A stretch of 64,000 nt of DNA from Chitinimonas sp. BJB300 (GCF_002735695.1 NZ_PDZH01000004.1:1-64000), one strand, 5' to 3'. Counted from the first letter of the stretch, positions 29,037-38,806 are shown. Notes: generated by a model from the sequence alone, not told the origin. Program-made: numbers and translations.

Positions 29037-32000
29037 TTAGAAAGGTGCGGCTGCCAATTGTGGTTGGGTTGATGCGGGGCGAGACAAGCTGGAGGATGAA
29101 TGCGCGCCGTTATCTGGGCCAAAGCTGGCCATGCTGTCGAGCAACAAGGCAGCTTGGTGGGAAGCAGACACGTCCAGGCTGGGGGTAGCGCTTGGATCAT
29201 TGGTCAAGAGCGAGCTAAGAGCTTGCCCAGTGAGCATATCCAGCGTCCGCACGCCCATATCTTTGGGCGTTACCACCATGATGTCGGCTGGGACTGCGGC
29301 AAAGGTATGCAGCTTTGCAGTGGTGTTGCCGACCTTGATATCCACCGTCCAGGCGTAGCTATTACTGGTTGATGTTGTGGCGTCGGTCGATGTCATGGTG
29401 CCGGTGTAAGCGCGATAACTGATCTGCACGTCTTGCTGATTAGCGCCATCAAACACCAATACCATGCGCTGGCTGCGTTGCATGTCATCGTAGATATCAT
29501 CGGTACCATCTTGCGTACCAAAACGAATGGTACTTTCAACATCCCCCACTAGCCAAATAGTGTCATCGCCTGCGCCCCCGACAATCTCGGCTTTGTTGTT
29601 GGCGCTCCCCACAGCCGTCTTAACCAGAATAATGTCGTTATCTTCACCGCCGTCAAGCAGCACACTGGAGTTGTTGAGCGTCAGGGTAAATGTGTCATTG
29701 CCTTTTCCGCCAAAAAATGAGCCATTGCTATAGCTGGACCCGTTGACTTCCTTGTCGTTTCGAATGGTGTCATTACCATCGCCAAGAAAGGCAGTGACAT
29801 CAGATACGGCACCAAGGGTAAGCAGGTCGCTGCCTGCACCCAGGCTAAACGAGCGGAGGGCGTCGCCTTTCAATACCGTGATATCGTCAAAATGCTGTGT
29901 ACCAATGAGTGATTCGTATAGCTTAAGTGACTTTGCCGGGACATTGTCCGCTTGGTTTTCTGCGTGAAGGGAACCTTCGGCAATCCCATTACTCGCGTAC
30001 CGGATGCCGGTTTTCATGTTCTGAAAAACAGCGGTGTCTGTACCAGCGCCACCATTAGCGAGTGTAGGTAGATCATCAAAGAACGTCACATCGTCCCCGG
30101 CACCCATATCGACCGTATCCCCGTTGCCAACGGCTGCAAAGTCATCGCCATCCAGCAATTGGATGTTGTCGCCACCGCCGGCGGAGGCATACATATCATT
30201 GCTGCTGGTGCCGAGCACTGTGTCGGCAAAGGTAGAGCCTTTCCAGGCGGCGATGTTGGTACCGCGTTTCATATCGATGGCAACACCCTTGGTGGCGAGC
30301 TGAAAGCTGACGTTGTTGGAACCCAAGCCGCCGTTCAACTCAGCCAGCATTTCGCCGAGCACGAACATGTCGTCACCCGAACCAGCCTTGATGTGTACGT
30401 TGGGGGCAGAGGCGTTGATATAGAGGCCCCTGAGCGTAGAGCGGCTGTTGTCGAGCGTGAGGTCGGGGATGTTTTGACCGTCTCCTTTATCAATTTGATA
30501 AACCGCATCAAAGCCGGTTGTAGCAGACTGCTCATTTAATGCGCCATCCAGTTGGAGTACACCTGTCGAATCCATACTGTTGTTGGTCTTTTTGCTCGAA
30601 CGTACGGTAGTTTGTCCACCGATGCTGGTGGCGATGTCCACCCAGTCGGACACACTCTTTTCTCTGCCTAAATAGTTGAAATCCTGTTTAGACGAAGTGA
30701 TCAGATGGTAGCTTTGCGTACCGGCTTTGGCGGCGTAGCTCTGGAGGTTGGTAGTACTTTCTTTACCGATGTAATTCATACGGTCATCAAACGCCGCTTG
30801 ATACCACTCGGCGTTCATGGCACGTAGCATTTTGTTCTTCAGATCGGGCGTGTAGACACCGGAGAACCAGTTCACGATCGGTGTGGCATCCAGCGCAGAA
30901 ATCTTGTGCAATGTGTCAACTACCTGCGCTTCGTGATTCAGTCCTTTACCGGTGAATTCGTACCAGGTTCTATTCAGTTCAACAGCTTGACCGATCGCAG
31001 AGAAATTCGGGATCAACATAAAGAGCAAGGCTGCAGGTGGGCAAACGATGGATACGCCGATGCCGGCGATGCTGGCAGCGGTGCTGATGATGGCATTGGA
31101 CAGATCCCACTTCGATTGCTCGGAACTGAAATCCCCTTTGTAGCGCTGAGCGACGTCGACAATGTTGAGTATGGAGTTGACGGATGACAGCGCGGCCCCA
31201 ACGACTGCCAGGCCCTGTGCTGCACGCAGTGCTTTTGTCCCAGATGCAATTGCAGAAAGCATATCGGCACTAAAGAATGCGGTATCGGTTAGCAGGCTGA
31301 GTGACAGCTGGGCTTTGCCCAGGTCGCTTTTCGGTGGCGTGCTGGCGGCGGTATAGATGTCATTGGCAAACGACAGCAAGTCGGCAGCAAAGAATGCGAC
31401 GGACTTGCCAAGTTGCTTACCCAGTTCCTTACCACGGTTGAAATTGAACTTGGCTTCATCACCGGCTGACTTGATTACCTTGAGGCGTTGCTCATCGAGT
31501 ACGTCAACCGTACCAAGATTAAACGACTGCGCCTTGCCGAATAATTGGTTCACTTTATCGGGTAGCTGAACCGTAACCTTCTGCGCATTTTTCTGGAACG
31601 ACACGACGAAATCGTTGAATACTTTGGTCGGGCTTTGATTTTTCAGCCGTGCCTCGATCATCGTATAGGCGATGGCATAGGGTACATTAAGCGCACTTGC
31701 TGCAAATTGCGCTGCCTTGATGGCGTGCTTGGCCGCCTCATCGGTGTTTGTCGCAGCGAAAACTTCCCCGGGTACCGAGAACAGTAGCGACCCACCTGAA
31801 CCCAGAAAGCGCCCAAATTGTTGAGCGCTGCTGCGAGTGGTGTAACGGTCGGCTAACCGTTGATACTGCGAATTGTTGAGCAGCGAGCCTTTCAGTTTGG
31901 GGATCTCGTCAGCTTCAATACGATAATTTGCCAGCTCGATAGCGGTCTGTTTGGCTTGTTCGAGCGTGATCTTGTTTTTGGGATCCTTATTGAGCGAGGT

Positions 32001-32741
32001 ATAGATTTCTTTTGCGGACTTGTTGATGGCTTCCGGGGTGATCGATGTCAACGCATCGTTTTTCCATTTCTGCCAGCTCTTGGCAAATGTTGAATCACCG
32101 TTGTTGAGATTGATACCCCCCATCAACTGTGACAGTTTGGTTTGCAGGTGGTCGATACGTCGCAATGGGTCGATGCTGATACCCTGCGCGCGCCACGCTT
32201 CTACAACCGAGCTGTTGTTGGAGATGATGTTACCCAACCCCGATGTCAGTTTTTCGAATGAGCGTTCGTATTGGATCTTTGCCAGGTTGGTGTAGGTACG
32301 CGCCATTGAGGTGATAAGTTGATAACTACGCGCCAAGCCCGACTGTGGCTGGATGTCGTTGGTGGCGACGATCAATTCATTCAGTTCGGTCTGGACAGCT
32401 GCCTGCTGTGTTGGTGTGGCATCCTTGAGTAAGTGGGTCAGCAAAACCAGTGAGTTCTTGCTGTACTCAACCTGATTGACCCAGCTATCCAGTGTTTCTT
32501 TGCTCACCACTGGCTTTCCCAGGGTTTCTGAGAGCTTGAGATCGGATTCGGAAGACGTAAGACCGAGTACTTTCGTGGCATCCAGGAACGTCTTGGCATC
32601 CCCTCCTAGATAGTCCGACAGCGTAATGACTTTGGCGCTGTTGATGATGGATTGCGTCTGGATGTACTTGATTTTTTCCAGCAGAAAAGAAAAAGAATCG
32701 GCAGCAAAATCCAGCTTTTGCCGTAAGTCTTCGAATGCCAT
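29037..32741 (-). CDS. Large RTX-repeat exoprotein 2 (putative toxin)
   Basis: 1234-residue paralogue of the neighbouring 1279-residue protein, with the same layout: N-terminus MAFEDLRQKLDFAADSFSFL (MAYEDLRKKLDF in the other), helical region, three hydrophobic segments in the 460-600 range, glycine/aspartate RTX repeats (SGDDMFVL, GGAGTDTAVF, LGAGSDLLTL, LGDGNDTIRN, GGKGNDTFTL, GGAGDDTIWL), and an almost identical last 104 residues. I start at 32741, where AAGGAG precedes the ATG and the N-terminus matches the paralogue; a frame 27 bases longer is less likely. It is the RTX gene nearest the exporter genes. Secretion by that exporter is inference from position and from the RTX/C-terminal signal architecture. 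Confidence 0.82.
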   Translation of the reverse strand: MAFEDLRQKLDFAADSFSFLLEKIKYIQTQSIINSAKVITLSDYLGGDAKTFLDATKVLGLTSSESDLKLSETLGKPVVSKETLDSWVNQVEYSKNSLVLLTHLLKDATPTQQAAVQTELNELIVATNDIQPQSGLARSYQLITSMARTYTNLAKIQYERSFEKLTSGLGNIISNNSSVVEAWRAQGISIDPLRRIDHLQTKLSQLMGGINLNNGDSTFAKSWQKWKNDALTSITPEAINKSAKEIYTSLNKDPKNKITLEQAKQTAIELANYRIEADEIPKLKGSLLNNSQYQRLADRYTTRSSAQQFGRFLGSGGSLLFSVPGEVFAATNTDEAAKHAIKAAQFAASALNVPYAIAYTMIEARLKNQSPTKVFNDFVVSFQKNAQKVTVQLPDKVNQLFGKAQSFNLGTVDVLDEQRLKVIKSAGDEAKFNFNRGKELGKQLGKSVAFFAADLLSFANDIYTAASTPPKSDLGKAQLSLSLLTDTAFFSADMLSAIASGTKALRAAQGLAVVGAALSSVNSILNIVDVAQRYKGDFSSEQSKWDLSNAIISTAASIAGIGVSIVCPPAALLFMLIPNFSAIGQAVELNRTWYEFTGKGLNHEAQVVDTLHKISALDATPIVNWFSGVYTPDLKNKMLRAMNAEWYQAAFDDRMNYIGKESTTNLQSYAAKAGTQSYHLITSSKQDFNYLGREKSVSDWVDIATSIGGQTTVRSSKKTNNSMDSTGVLQLDGALNEQSATTGFDAVYQIDKGDGQNIPDLTLDNSRSTLRGLYINASAPNVHIKAGSGDDMFVLGEMLAELNGGLGSNNVSFQLATKGVAIDMKRGTNIAAWKGSTFADTVLGTSSNDMYASAGGGDNIQLLDGDDFAAVGNGDTVDMGAGDDVTFFDDLPTLANGGAGTDTAVFQNMKTGIRYASNGIAEGSLHAENQADNVPAKSLKLYESLIGTQHFDDITVLKGDALRSFSLGAGSDLLTLGAVSDVTAFLGDGNDTIRNDKEVNGSSYSNGSFFGGKGNDTFTLTLNNSSVLLDGGEDNDIILVKTAVGSANNKAEIVGGAGDDTIWLVGDVESTIRFGTQDGTDDIYDDMQRSQRMVLVFDGANQQDVQISYRAYTGTMTSTDATTSTSNSYAWTVDIKVGNTTAKLHTFAAVPADIMVVTPKDMGVRTLDMLTGQALSSLLTNDPSATPSLDVSASHQAALLLDSMASFGPDNGAHSSSSLSRPASTQPQLAAAPF
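29038..29355 (-). repeat. Homogenised 318-bp 3' end, copy in RTX gene 2
   Basis: Partner of 24334-24651. Each of the four base differences changes an amino acid (Ile/Val, Thr/Ala, Thr/Ala, Ile/Thr). The identity stops sharply after the codons for TVDIKVGNTTAKLHTFAA in the + coordinate sense at 29355. Confidence 0.85.
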
Positions 32742-32944
32742 GGTGTGACTCCTTGATTGACGAAACACACAACGATTGCGCCTTATTTAAACCGAGGCGC
32801 GGCACGGCACTCCCCCCTAGCCGTGCAATGGATGCACACCATAGTGGGAGTGTGATGTACCAGCGTTACCGTGTATGCCACGGTAGTGCCGATACAATTT
32901 CAATTGGTTGGTGGGTTACGCCTTATGCACTTGGGGGAGACGGA
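32742..32944 (-). promoter_or_regulatory. Spacer between hlyD-like gene and RTX gene 2 with putative promoter
   Basis: About 200 bases separate the membrane-fusion gene from RTX gene 2, more than expected for simple read-through. The region shares ordered blocks with the upstream region of RTX gene 1, including TTGAAATTGTA (minus strand, 32893-32903). An inverted-repeat-like GTGCAATGGATGCAC lies near 32822. A separate RTX promoter is likely but not proven. Confidence 0.4.
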
Positions 32945-34363
32945 CTAGCGCTCCCGGAAACCTTCGCTGACTTGCTCGGTGAGCGGGCTGAGGAAATAGT
33001 CGATGATGCGCCGCAGGCCTGTCTTGACCTCGGCAGTAACCGCCATGCCGGGGGCGAGACGTATCCATTTGCGATCTATCCACATCTTGTCGGCATCAAG
33101 CTTCACTCTGGCGTGGTAAACCAAGCCGCGCTTTTCATCATTGATGGCATCGTTCGATACACTGATGACACGGCCACGCAGATAGCCATAACGGGTATAG
33201 GGAAAGGTTTCTACCTTGACCGTCACATACTGGCCCTGGCTGACGAAGCCGATGTCTTTGTTTTCGACCATCGCTTCGATTTCCAACGAGTCGTCCGGCA
33301 CGATCACGAGCAAGGGCTGGGCTGCCGTCACAACACCGCCGACGGTATGGACAACCAACTGCTGTACGGTGCCGCTTACTGGGGCGGTAAGCCGGGTAAG
33401 CTGTTGCCGCTGGTGTGCCTTTGTGCTGTCTTCGGTGAACTGCATCGATTGCAGATAAGCCTGATTTTGCGCATCAAGCAGTTGCCGGCGGAATTCAGCG
33501 GTGAGGCTCGTCATCTGGGTTTCCTGTTCCTGGATGGCGGCAGTCAATTCCTGGATACGGCTGCGCTGCGCGACCAAATCTTTTTCCAGGCCAATGCGCT
33601 CTTTTTCCTGCGCCAGATAACCATGGCGGGAGACGAAGTTCTGTTCCAGCAGCCGCTTGTAATCGGCTGCCTGCTCGTTGGATATGGGCAGGGTTTGCTC
33701 CAGCTTGTTTACCAAGGCACGCGTGGTGGTCAGTTCGGCCCGGCGTTTTTGCAATTCGGCCGACAGAGTGGCTTGTTTGCTGCGGTGCTCGGCCAGCTGT
33801 GCCTGCGCCAGTTGTGTTTCGGCGAGAACACGTTGGCTGCTGACGCCGGGTGGGCTGATCAGCTGCACATCAGAACGTTGCTCAAGTGCTTGTAGCAAGG
33901 CATTTGCCCGGGCCAGGGCCAGGGCGGCGCCTTCATGTGCTTCTTCCGATTTCACCACGTCGGCGCCGGTAGCGGTGGCGTCCAGCTCGATCAGTAACTG
34001 GCCCGCGGTTACGGCTTGCCCATCGCGTATATGGATTGCCCGTACTACACCGGCTTCCAGCGGTTGAACCACCTTGATACGGTCATTCGGTACCACCTTG
34101 CCCGGGGCAACTGCCACGATGTCGAGCTTGCCGATGAGGGCCCACAGCAAGGTGATGGCCAGCAAAGCGATGATCAGACGCATCGCCCAGCGTGGTGCTG
34201 GGTGCACCGGCGCTTCCTGTAATTCCAGATGCGCAGGTAGAAAGGCCAGCTCGTGGTCTGTACGTTGAGGCGAAACCATGTCATGGCGTTGTGCCCACGC
34301 GGTTTTCCATATGCTGGTATAGCGGGTAAATAAATCACGCACGGCATGCAAAGCGAGGCTCAT
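32945..34363 (-). CDS. Type I secretion membrane-fusion protein (HlyD family)
   Basis: 472-residue adaptor linking an inner-membrane ABC exporter to an outer-membrane TolC-like channel. A single N-terminal transmembrane segment (RLIIALLAITLLWALIGKLD) is followed by VAPGKVVPNDRIKVVQPLEAGVV (start of the lipoyl/barrel-sandwich domain), a long coiled coil, the second half of the barrel domain (LTAPVSGTVQQLVVHTVGGVVT) and an HlyD-type C-terminus with MAVTAEVKTG. The start at 34363 has GAAGGAG upstream, 10 bases after the stop of the ABC transporter gene. No TolC homologue lies in the window, so a channel encoded elsewhere would be needed. Confidence 0.93.
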   Translation of the reverse strand: MSLALHAVRDLFTRYTSIWKTAWAQRHDMVSPQRTDHELAFLPAHLELQEAPVHPAPRWAMRLIIALLAITLLWALIGKLDIVAVAPGKVVPNDRIKVVQPLEAGVVRAIHIRDGQAVTAGQLLIELDATATGADVVKSEEAHEGAALALARANALLQALEQRSDVQLISPPGVSSQRVLAETQLAQAQLAEHRSKQATLSAELQKRRAELTTTRALVNKLEQTLPISNEQAADYKRLLEQNFVSRHGYLAQEKERIGLEKDLVAQRSRIQELTAAIQEQETQMTSLTAEFRRQLLDAQNQAYLQSMQFTEDSTKAHQRQQLTRLTAPVSGTVQQLVVHTVGGVVTAAQPLLVIVPDDSLEIEAMVENKDIGFVSQGQYVTVKVETFPYTRYGYLRGRVISVSNDAINDEKRGLVYHARVKLDADKMWIDRKWIRLAPGMAVTAEVKTGLRRIIDYFLSPLTEQVSEGFRER

Positions 34364-34373
34364 GGTGTCTCCT

Positions 34374-36506
34374 TCAGCCGTTTTGCAGGGCAAGCAGGTT
34401 GGCGTAGTAACCGCCGGGCTTGCTGGCGAGTTCCTGATGCGGGCCAATCTCGACTATCTGTCCCTTGTCCATCGCCACGATACGATGGGCAACGCGTACG
34501 GCAGATAGCCGGTGCGCGATGATGAGTACAGTACGACCCTGGCAGATGTCCTTCATGTTGTCTTGAATGACGCGCTCGGATTCATAGTCCAGCGCCGAGG
34601 TGGCTTCGTCGAAAATCAGAATGCGAGGATTCATTACCAGCGCACGCGCAATGGCGATGCGTTGGCGTTGGCCGCCCGATAAGCCGGTGCCATGTTCGCC
34701 GACGATGGTGTCATACCCTTCCGACAACGCGCAGATGAAGTCATGGGCGCCGGCCAGTTTAGCGGCCTCGATTACGGCATCCAGCGGTAGGCCGGGTGCT
34801 GTCAGGGCAATGTTGTCGCGAATCGACCGGTTGAATAGCAGGTTTTCCTGCAAGACCACGCCAACCTGCCGACGCAACCAGGCGGGGTCGGCCAAGGCCA
34901 GATCGATACCATCAATGCGAACATGGCCGCGTTCGGGGATATACAGCCGTTGTAATAGTTTGGTGAGGGTGGACTTGCCCGATCCTGAACGGCCCACGAT
35001 GCCGATGACTTCTCCCGGTGCAATGGTCAAGTTGATACCCCGCAACACTTCGGGTGCATCGGCCTTGTAGCGGAAGTTCACGTCCTCGAAGGTGACTTGG
35101 CCATCAATCGCGGCCAGTGCTTGTCGGCTTTGTGGAATCTCCGTGCGGGTATTGAGAATATCGCCCAGGCGCTGCATGGAAATGCCGACTTGCTGGAATT
35201 CCTGCCAAAGCTGGGCCAGCCGAATGATAGGCGAGGCGACATGACCCGCCAGCATATTGAAGGCAACCAATTGGCCGACAGTGAGCTGGCCTTCAATGAC
35301 CATTTTGGCCCCAAACCACATGATCGCCACGGTCACCAATTTGTTGACCAGTTGCACACCCTGTTGGCCGAATGTCGCGAGCGTTACCACCCGAAAACTG
35401 GCGGCCACGTAGGCGGCCAGTTGTTTATCCCAACGCTGGGTGAATTGCGGTTCTACCGCCATCGCTTTGACAGTTTCAATGCCGGAAACAGACTCCACCA
35501 GAAAAGACTGACTATCGGCCCCGCGCGCGAATTTTTCATCCAAGCGGGCACGTAAGCTGGGGGTAATGGCGGCAGAGATCAGCCCATAGCAGGGTAGCGA
35601 CAGTACGACGATCAGTGTCAGCCAGCCGCTATAGATGCACATGACCGCAAGGAATACCACGATGAATGCCAAGTCCAGCACCGACGTCATGGCTTGACCA
35701 GTGAGGAAATTGCGGATGTTTTCCAGTTCTCGGATGCGCGCTACCGAGTCCCCCACCCGCCGGCTGGTGAAGTAGCTCAGCGGTAGCGCCAACAGGTGGC
35801 GAAACAAGCGCGCGCCCAGTTCGACATCAATTCGGTTGGTGGTATGGGAAAACACATAATTGCGCAGACCACCCAACACAACATCAAAGACGGCAACTAC
35901 GACCAGGCCGATAGCGATGACATTGAGCGTGGAATAACCGCGGTGCACCAGCACCTTGTCCATCACCACCTGGAAAAACATGGGGGTAACCAAGGCAAAC
36001 AGCTGCAATGCGAGGGACACCCCGAGTACTTCCAGCAGTAGCTTACGATATTTGATGACAGCGGGAATAAACCAGGAAAAGTCGAACCGGGCGAATTCAC
36101 CGGTCAACGAAGCCCGTGAGGCTAATAGCATCAACCGGCCGTTCCAGCGTGCTTCCAATTCGGTCATCGATAGCACTTGTGGCCGGCCAACACTTGGGTC
36201 CTGTATCAGAACGCGTTCCCCGTCGATCCGAGCAATTACAAAGTGCTGGCCTTCCGTATTGAGTGCCAGGGCAGGGAGAGGTGTTGTCGCCAAACGGCCG
36301 ATGCGAGTGTTGACGACGCGAGCTTTTAAACCCAGTGAACGGGATGCCAGCAAGAGTTGGGTTTCATCAAAGGGTTGCCCATCCTGGCCGAATTGATGCC
36401 GTAACTGCGCGCTATTCGCCGCAGTTGAATGGAACTGCGCGAGTATGATCAAGCAGGCAAGTCCGCAGTCTTCCGGGGACGGTGAAGGCATATCAGTTAA
36501 CTGCAT
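34374..36506 (-). CDS. Type I secretion ABC transporter with C39-like domain
   Basis: 710 residues: N-terminal C39-peptidase-like domain (1-130), six-helix membrane domain (about 150-430), and ATPase domain with Walker [10 protein letters not shown] at 505-513, signature LSGGQ at 609-613, Walker B ILIFDE ending Glu634. This is the HlyB/LapB architecture. The C39 domain keeps a possible catalytic triad, Cys14 in DCGLAC, His88 in GQHFV and Asp103 in IQDPS, whereas HlyB has lost the Cys. The Gln normally six residues before the Cys is absent, and the RTX proteins show no double-glycine leader, so cleavage activity is uncertain. Encoded first in the exporter-RTX group, with AAGGAAC before the ATG. 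Confidence 0.93.
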   Translation of the reverse strand: MQLTDMPSPSPEDCGLACLIILAQFHSTAANSAQLRHQFGQDGQPFDETQLLLASRSLGLKARVVNTRIGRLATTPLPALALNTEGQHFVIARIDGERVLIQDPSVGRPQVLSMTELEARWNGRLMLLASRASLTGEFARFDFSWFIPAVIKYRKLLLEVLGVSLALQLFALVTPMFFQVVMDKVLVHRGYSTLNVIAIGLVVVAVFDVVLGGLRNYVFSHTTNRIDVELGARLFRHLLALPLSYFTSRRVGDSVARIRELENIRNFLTGQAMTSVLDLAFIVVFLAVMCIYSGWLTLIVVLSLPCYGLISAAITPSLRARLDEKFARGADSQSFLVESVSGIETVKAMAVEPQFTQRWDKQLAAYVAASFRVVTLATFGQQGVQLVNKLVTVAIMWFGAKMVIEGQLTVGQLVAFNMLAGHVASPIIRLAQLWQEFQQVGISMQRLGDILNTRTEIPQSRQALAAIDGQVTFEDVNFRYKADAPEVLRGINLTIAPGEVIGIVGRSGSGKSTLTKLLQRLYIPERGHVRIDGIDLALADPAWLRRQVGVVLQENLLFNRSIRDNIALTAPGLPLDAVIEAAKLAGAHDFICALSEGYDTIVGEHGTGLSGGQRQRIAIARALVMNPRILIFDEATSALDYESERVIQDNMKDICQGRTVLIIAHRLSAVRVAHRIVAMDKGQIVEIGPHQELASKPGGYYANLLALQNG

Positions 36507-37424
36507 GACGGGTTCCTTTTTGTTATTGTTTTTGAAAATATTTTAATGCGATTTAATATGAATATTGGGGAAAACCGTAACTGCGATTGTGCATATGCAA
36601 TATTTATTTGAGCATTTACTTCATGGGCAGCATGTAATAGATGTGAAGTATTTAATTTTTCTGCAAAAGAAAAATGGTGCAGTGCGAAAAGTATGAGTTT
36701 GGATGGTGTTGATAATCAGCTGAGTGGAAGAGGTAAAAGTATTGATTCAGCAACGCACCCTTCATATTTTATATATTCGTTAATTATTAATAAATAAAAC
36801 AATCATTTATGATTTTGTAGAGTGCTTGTCACTTTCTCGTCAAACCAGGGCATCAGGTCACTGGCTTGCTTGTGGCGAGCGGATACAGATTTTTTGAAGA
36901 AGTAGTGTGGAAGTTGATAAAGTGTGACATCACTTTGAGTCTGTTCTCTGGGTTATGAAAAGAACATCGTTGTGTAGATCACTCTTCAATGACAGCCTGA
37001 ACGATTTAAATAGCCTTGTTATCTTCTTGTGAGATCGTGGCAAAACAGGCCGGTCAAACATTTGGTCAAGCGTTAATGTCCGAAATTATCTTTTTACGAG
37101 GGAAGGGGTAGGTTGATACCTTTTGCCGAGGATGGGTAGATCAATCCTGGTAAATGAAATTGAAGTAAAAGAAATATGCGCTGATTATGGAACTGGGCAA
37201 TTGATCTAGTGGATTCGATATAGGCTTTAATCAAAGAAAATAGGGAAAAAGAAAATAGCCGATAAAATTTGGATAAATCGCACCCATTGTTGAATTGATC
37301 TCACCAAGTGAAACCCTGAGAAATCGACTATCGCGCTTTTGCGTACCGCACCGGCGTGGTTCTTTACTGCCTGTTTGCCCCCTAGGTAACGCCTTGGTAC
37401 TGCACTAAGCATGATTGGCGTGTT
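36507..37424. other. AT-rich gene-free region upstream of the exporter
   Basis: More than 900 bases clearly richer in A and T than the surrounding genes, without a supported reading frame (a 61-codon frame at 37227-37412 has no ribosome site or family character). It must hold the promoter of the exporter genes, and its composition, with runs such as TTAATTATTAATAAATAAAA near 36780, suits a silenced or H-NS-type regulated accessory locus. That last point is inference. Confidence 0.5.
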
Positions 37425-38111
37425 TCAGGCAGAAAATAGGCTTTGTAATTCCTGTGTGCTGAGTTGGCGTTGCAGTTTGCTGGGTGCATCCTGGTCGTTG
37501 GCCAGAAAATAGAAAAATTCCCGGGCCAGGCTCACGAAGACATGCCAGCGATCTTGGCTGGGTAACAGGGCAAGGACTTGATCGACGCTGGTTCGATAAC
37601 TTTCGGTGTTGGGATTGGCATCACGCATCGTATACAACAGCAGCTTGATCAAACGCATCCGCGCCTGGATATTGGCTTCTTCCAGGCCCATCTTGACCAG
37701 TTCTTCACCATAGCGATGCAATGTGCGGAATTGATGGGCATGCAGCTCCAGCTTCTGCAAGCTGGCTTGCGACCAAGGGTCGGCTTGCATATGTGTTAAC
37801 GCTTTGGCGAGGTTGTTGTCGATGGCAGGGCTGGCCACAGGTTGTGGTATCACTGTGGGTGTGGATTCCCCGCGCCAATAGGGAAAGAATTCACGTATCA
37901 ATGCGCGAAACTGGTCTTCCTCAGGAAAGTTGCGCAGTGTGATATCGGCCCCGGCGCGGTAGCCCTGGCCATCGTGCGAGACATCACGCAGGTTGCTTAA
38001 AAGATGGCGCAGGAAATGCCGGGTGGTGGTGAGTTGCTTGTTCGATACGCCCCTCAATTTCAGCGTATCGAGGTATTGCTCCAGCGCGGCTTCAGGTAAC
38101 GGATGAGTCAT
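37425..38111 (-). CDS. Unknown protein with two AREFF-type repeats (A)
   Basis: 228 residues, soluble, mainly helical, no signal peptide. I do not recognise a named family. It contains two copies of a repeat of about 72 residues, at 10-81 and 133-206. Each has a helix pair with a Leu-rich core, then YR-x3-D and an IREFFPYW or LAREFFYFL ending. The protein encoded just upstream has the same twofold organisation, so the two genes are paralogues (four repeats in all). The N-terminal part of the first repeat (YLDTLKLRGVSNKQLTTTRHF) superficially resembles the SAM-like DNA-binding domain of tyrosine recombinases, but no catalytic domain follows. It lies on the same strand as the RTX exporter, 918 bases upstream of it. 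Confidence 0.75.
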   Translation of the reverse strand: MTHPLPEAALEQYLDTLKLRGVSNKQLTTTRHFLRHLLSNLRDVSHDGQGYRAGADITLRNFPEEDQFRALIREFFPYWRGESTPTVIPQPVASPAIDNNLAKALTHMQADPWSQASLQKLELHAHQFRTLHRYGEELVKMGLEEANIQARMRLIKLLLYTMRDANPNTESYRTSVDQVLALLPSQDRWHVFVSLAREFFYFLANDQDAPSKLQRQLSTQELQSLFSA

Positions 38112-38134
38112 TGGCGTACTCGGTCAGTATGCGT

Positions 38135-38806
38135 TCAAGCGGCGCGGGCGAGCGGGTCTGCCCGTGTCGTGCCATGCCAGCAGTAAAAAAATTCCCGTGC
38201 CAGATCGGTAAATACCCGGCGGCTGTCTTCATTGGAAAATAGGGTGAGCATGGCATCGACACCGGCACGGTAGGCCATAGGGGTGTCGTCCGTATGGCGG
38301 ATGATGTAGAGCAAAAGGGTCAGCAGACGCTCGCGAATGTCCCGGACAGCGTTGTCTGTGCCTTGTTCGACGAGTTGCTGCATATAGACCGCAAGGCTGG
38401 GGTGCTCTTCAAGCGCCCACGGGTCGGCATTGAGCCGCTCGAACATTTCAATCAGGTTCCCTTGCAGGTCGATGGGCGGATGCGCCAACGAGATGGCGTC
38501 GGCAGCATTAAGGCGGGCGATGGTTTTCAGATCGCCGGTCCAAAAAGGGTAGAACTCCCGCGCAGTGGTGATAATTTCAACCTGCTGGTCGTCGGGAAAA
38601 CGATGAAGTACAAGGTCGACCGCATAGCGATAGCCCGCGTCGCCATCGGTAATGTGCTTGTCGGTTTGGCTTTCCAGTGTCGTCACCAGGTTACGCAGAA
38701 AGTGCTTGCGCCGGGTAAGGATGCTGGTGGCTGCTCCCTTGCTCTTCAAAAGCTGCAGGTAAGCGGCTTGCGCAGTGACGGCTTGATTGGGGTCGAATAT
38801 TGTCAT
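38135..38806 (-). CDS. Unknown protein with two AREFF-type repeats (B)
   Basis: 223 residues from the ATG at 38806, chosen because its N-terminus then matches the length of paralogue A; a start 24 bases upstream is possible and neither has a clear ribosome site. It has two repeats: the first with GYRYAVDLVLHRFPDDQ and TAREFYPFWTGD, the second with AYRAGVDAMLTLFSNED and LAREFFYCWHG. A linker of about 45 residues including NADPWALEE (QADPWSQAS in A) separates them. It is followed after 23 bases by paralogue A, so the pair is probably an operon. Function unknown; possible partners are each other and the RTX secretion locus downstream. Confidence 0.75.
   Translation of the reverse strand: MTIFDPNQAVTAQAAYLQLLKSKGAATSILTRRKHFLRNLVTTLESQTDKHITDGDAGYRYAVDLVLHRFPDDQQVEIITTAREFYPFWTGDLKTIARLNAADAISLAHPPIDLQGNLIEMFERLNADPWALEEHPSLAVYMQQLVEQGTDNAVRDIRERLLTLLLYIIRHTDDTPMAYRAGVDAMLTLFSNEDSRRVFTDLAREFFYCWHGTTRADPLARAA

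Noticed and set aside
37227-37412. 61-codon minus-strand frame in the AT-rich region
   Set aside because: No ribosome site and no family character; its end is simply AT-rich sequence read as Phe and Ile.
37425-38806. AREFF-repeat proteins considered as tyrosine recombinases because of a SAM-like N-terminal helix pair
   Set aside because: The catalytic domain and the Arg-His-Arg-Tyr residues are absent, and the same helix pair recurs twice in each protein.
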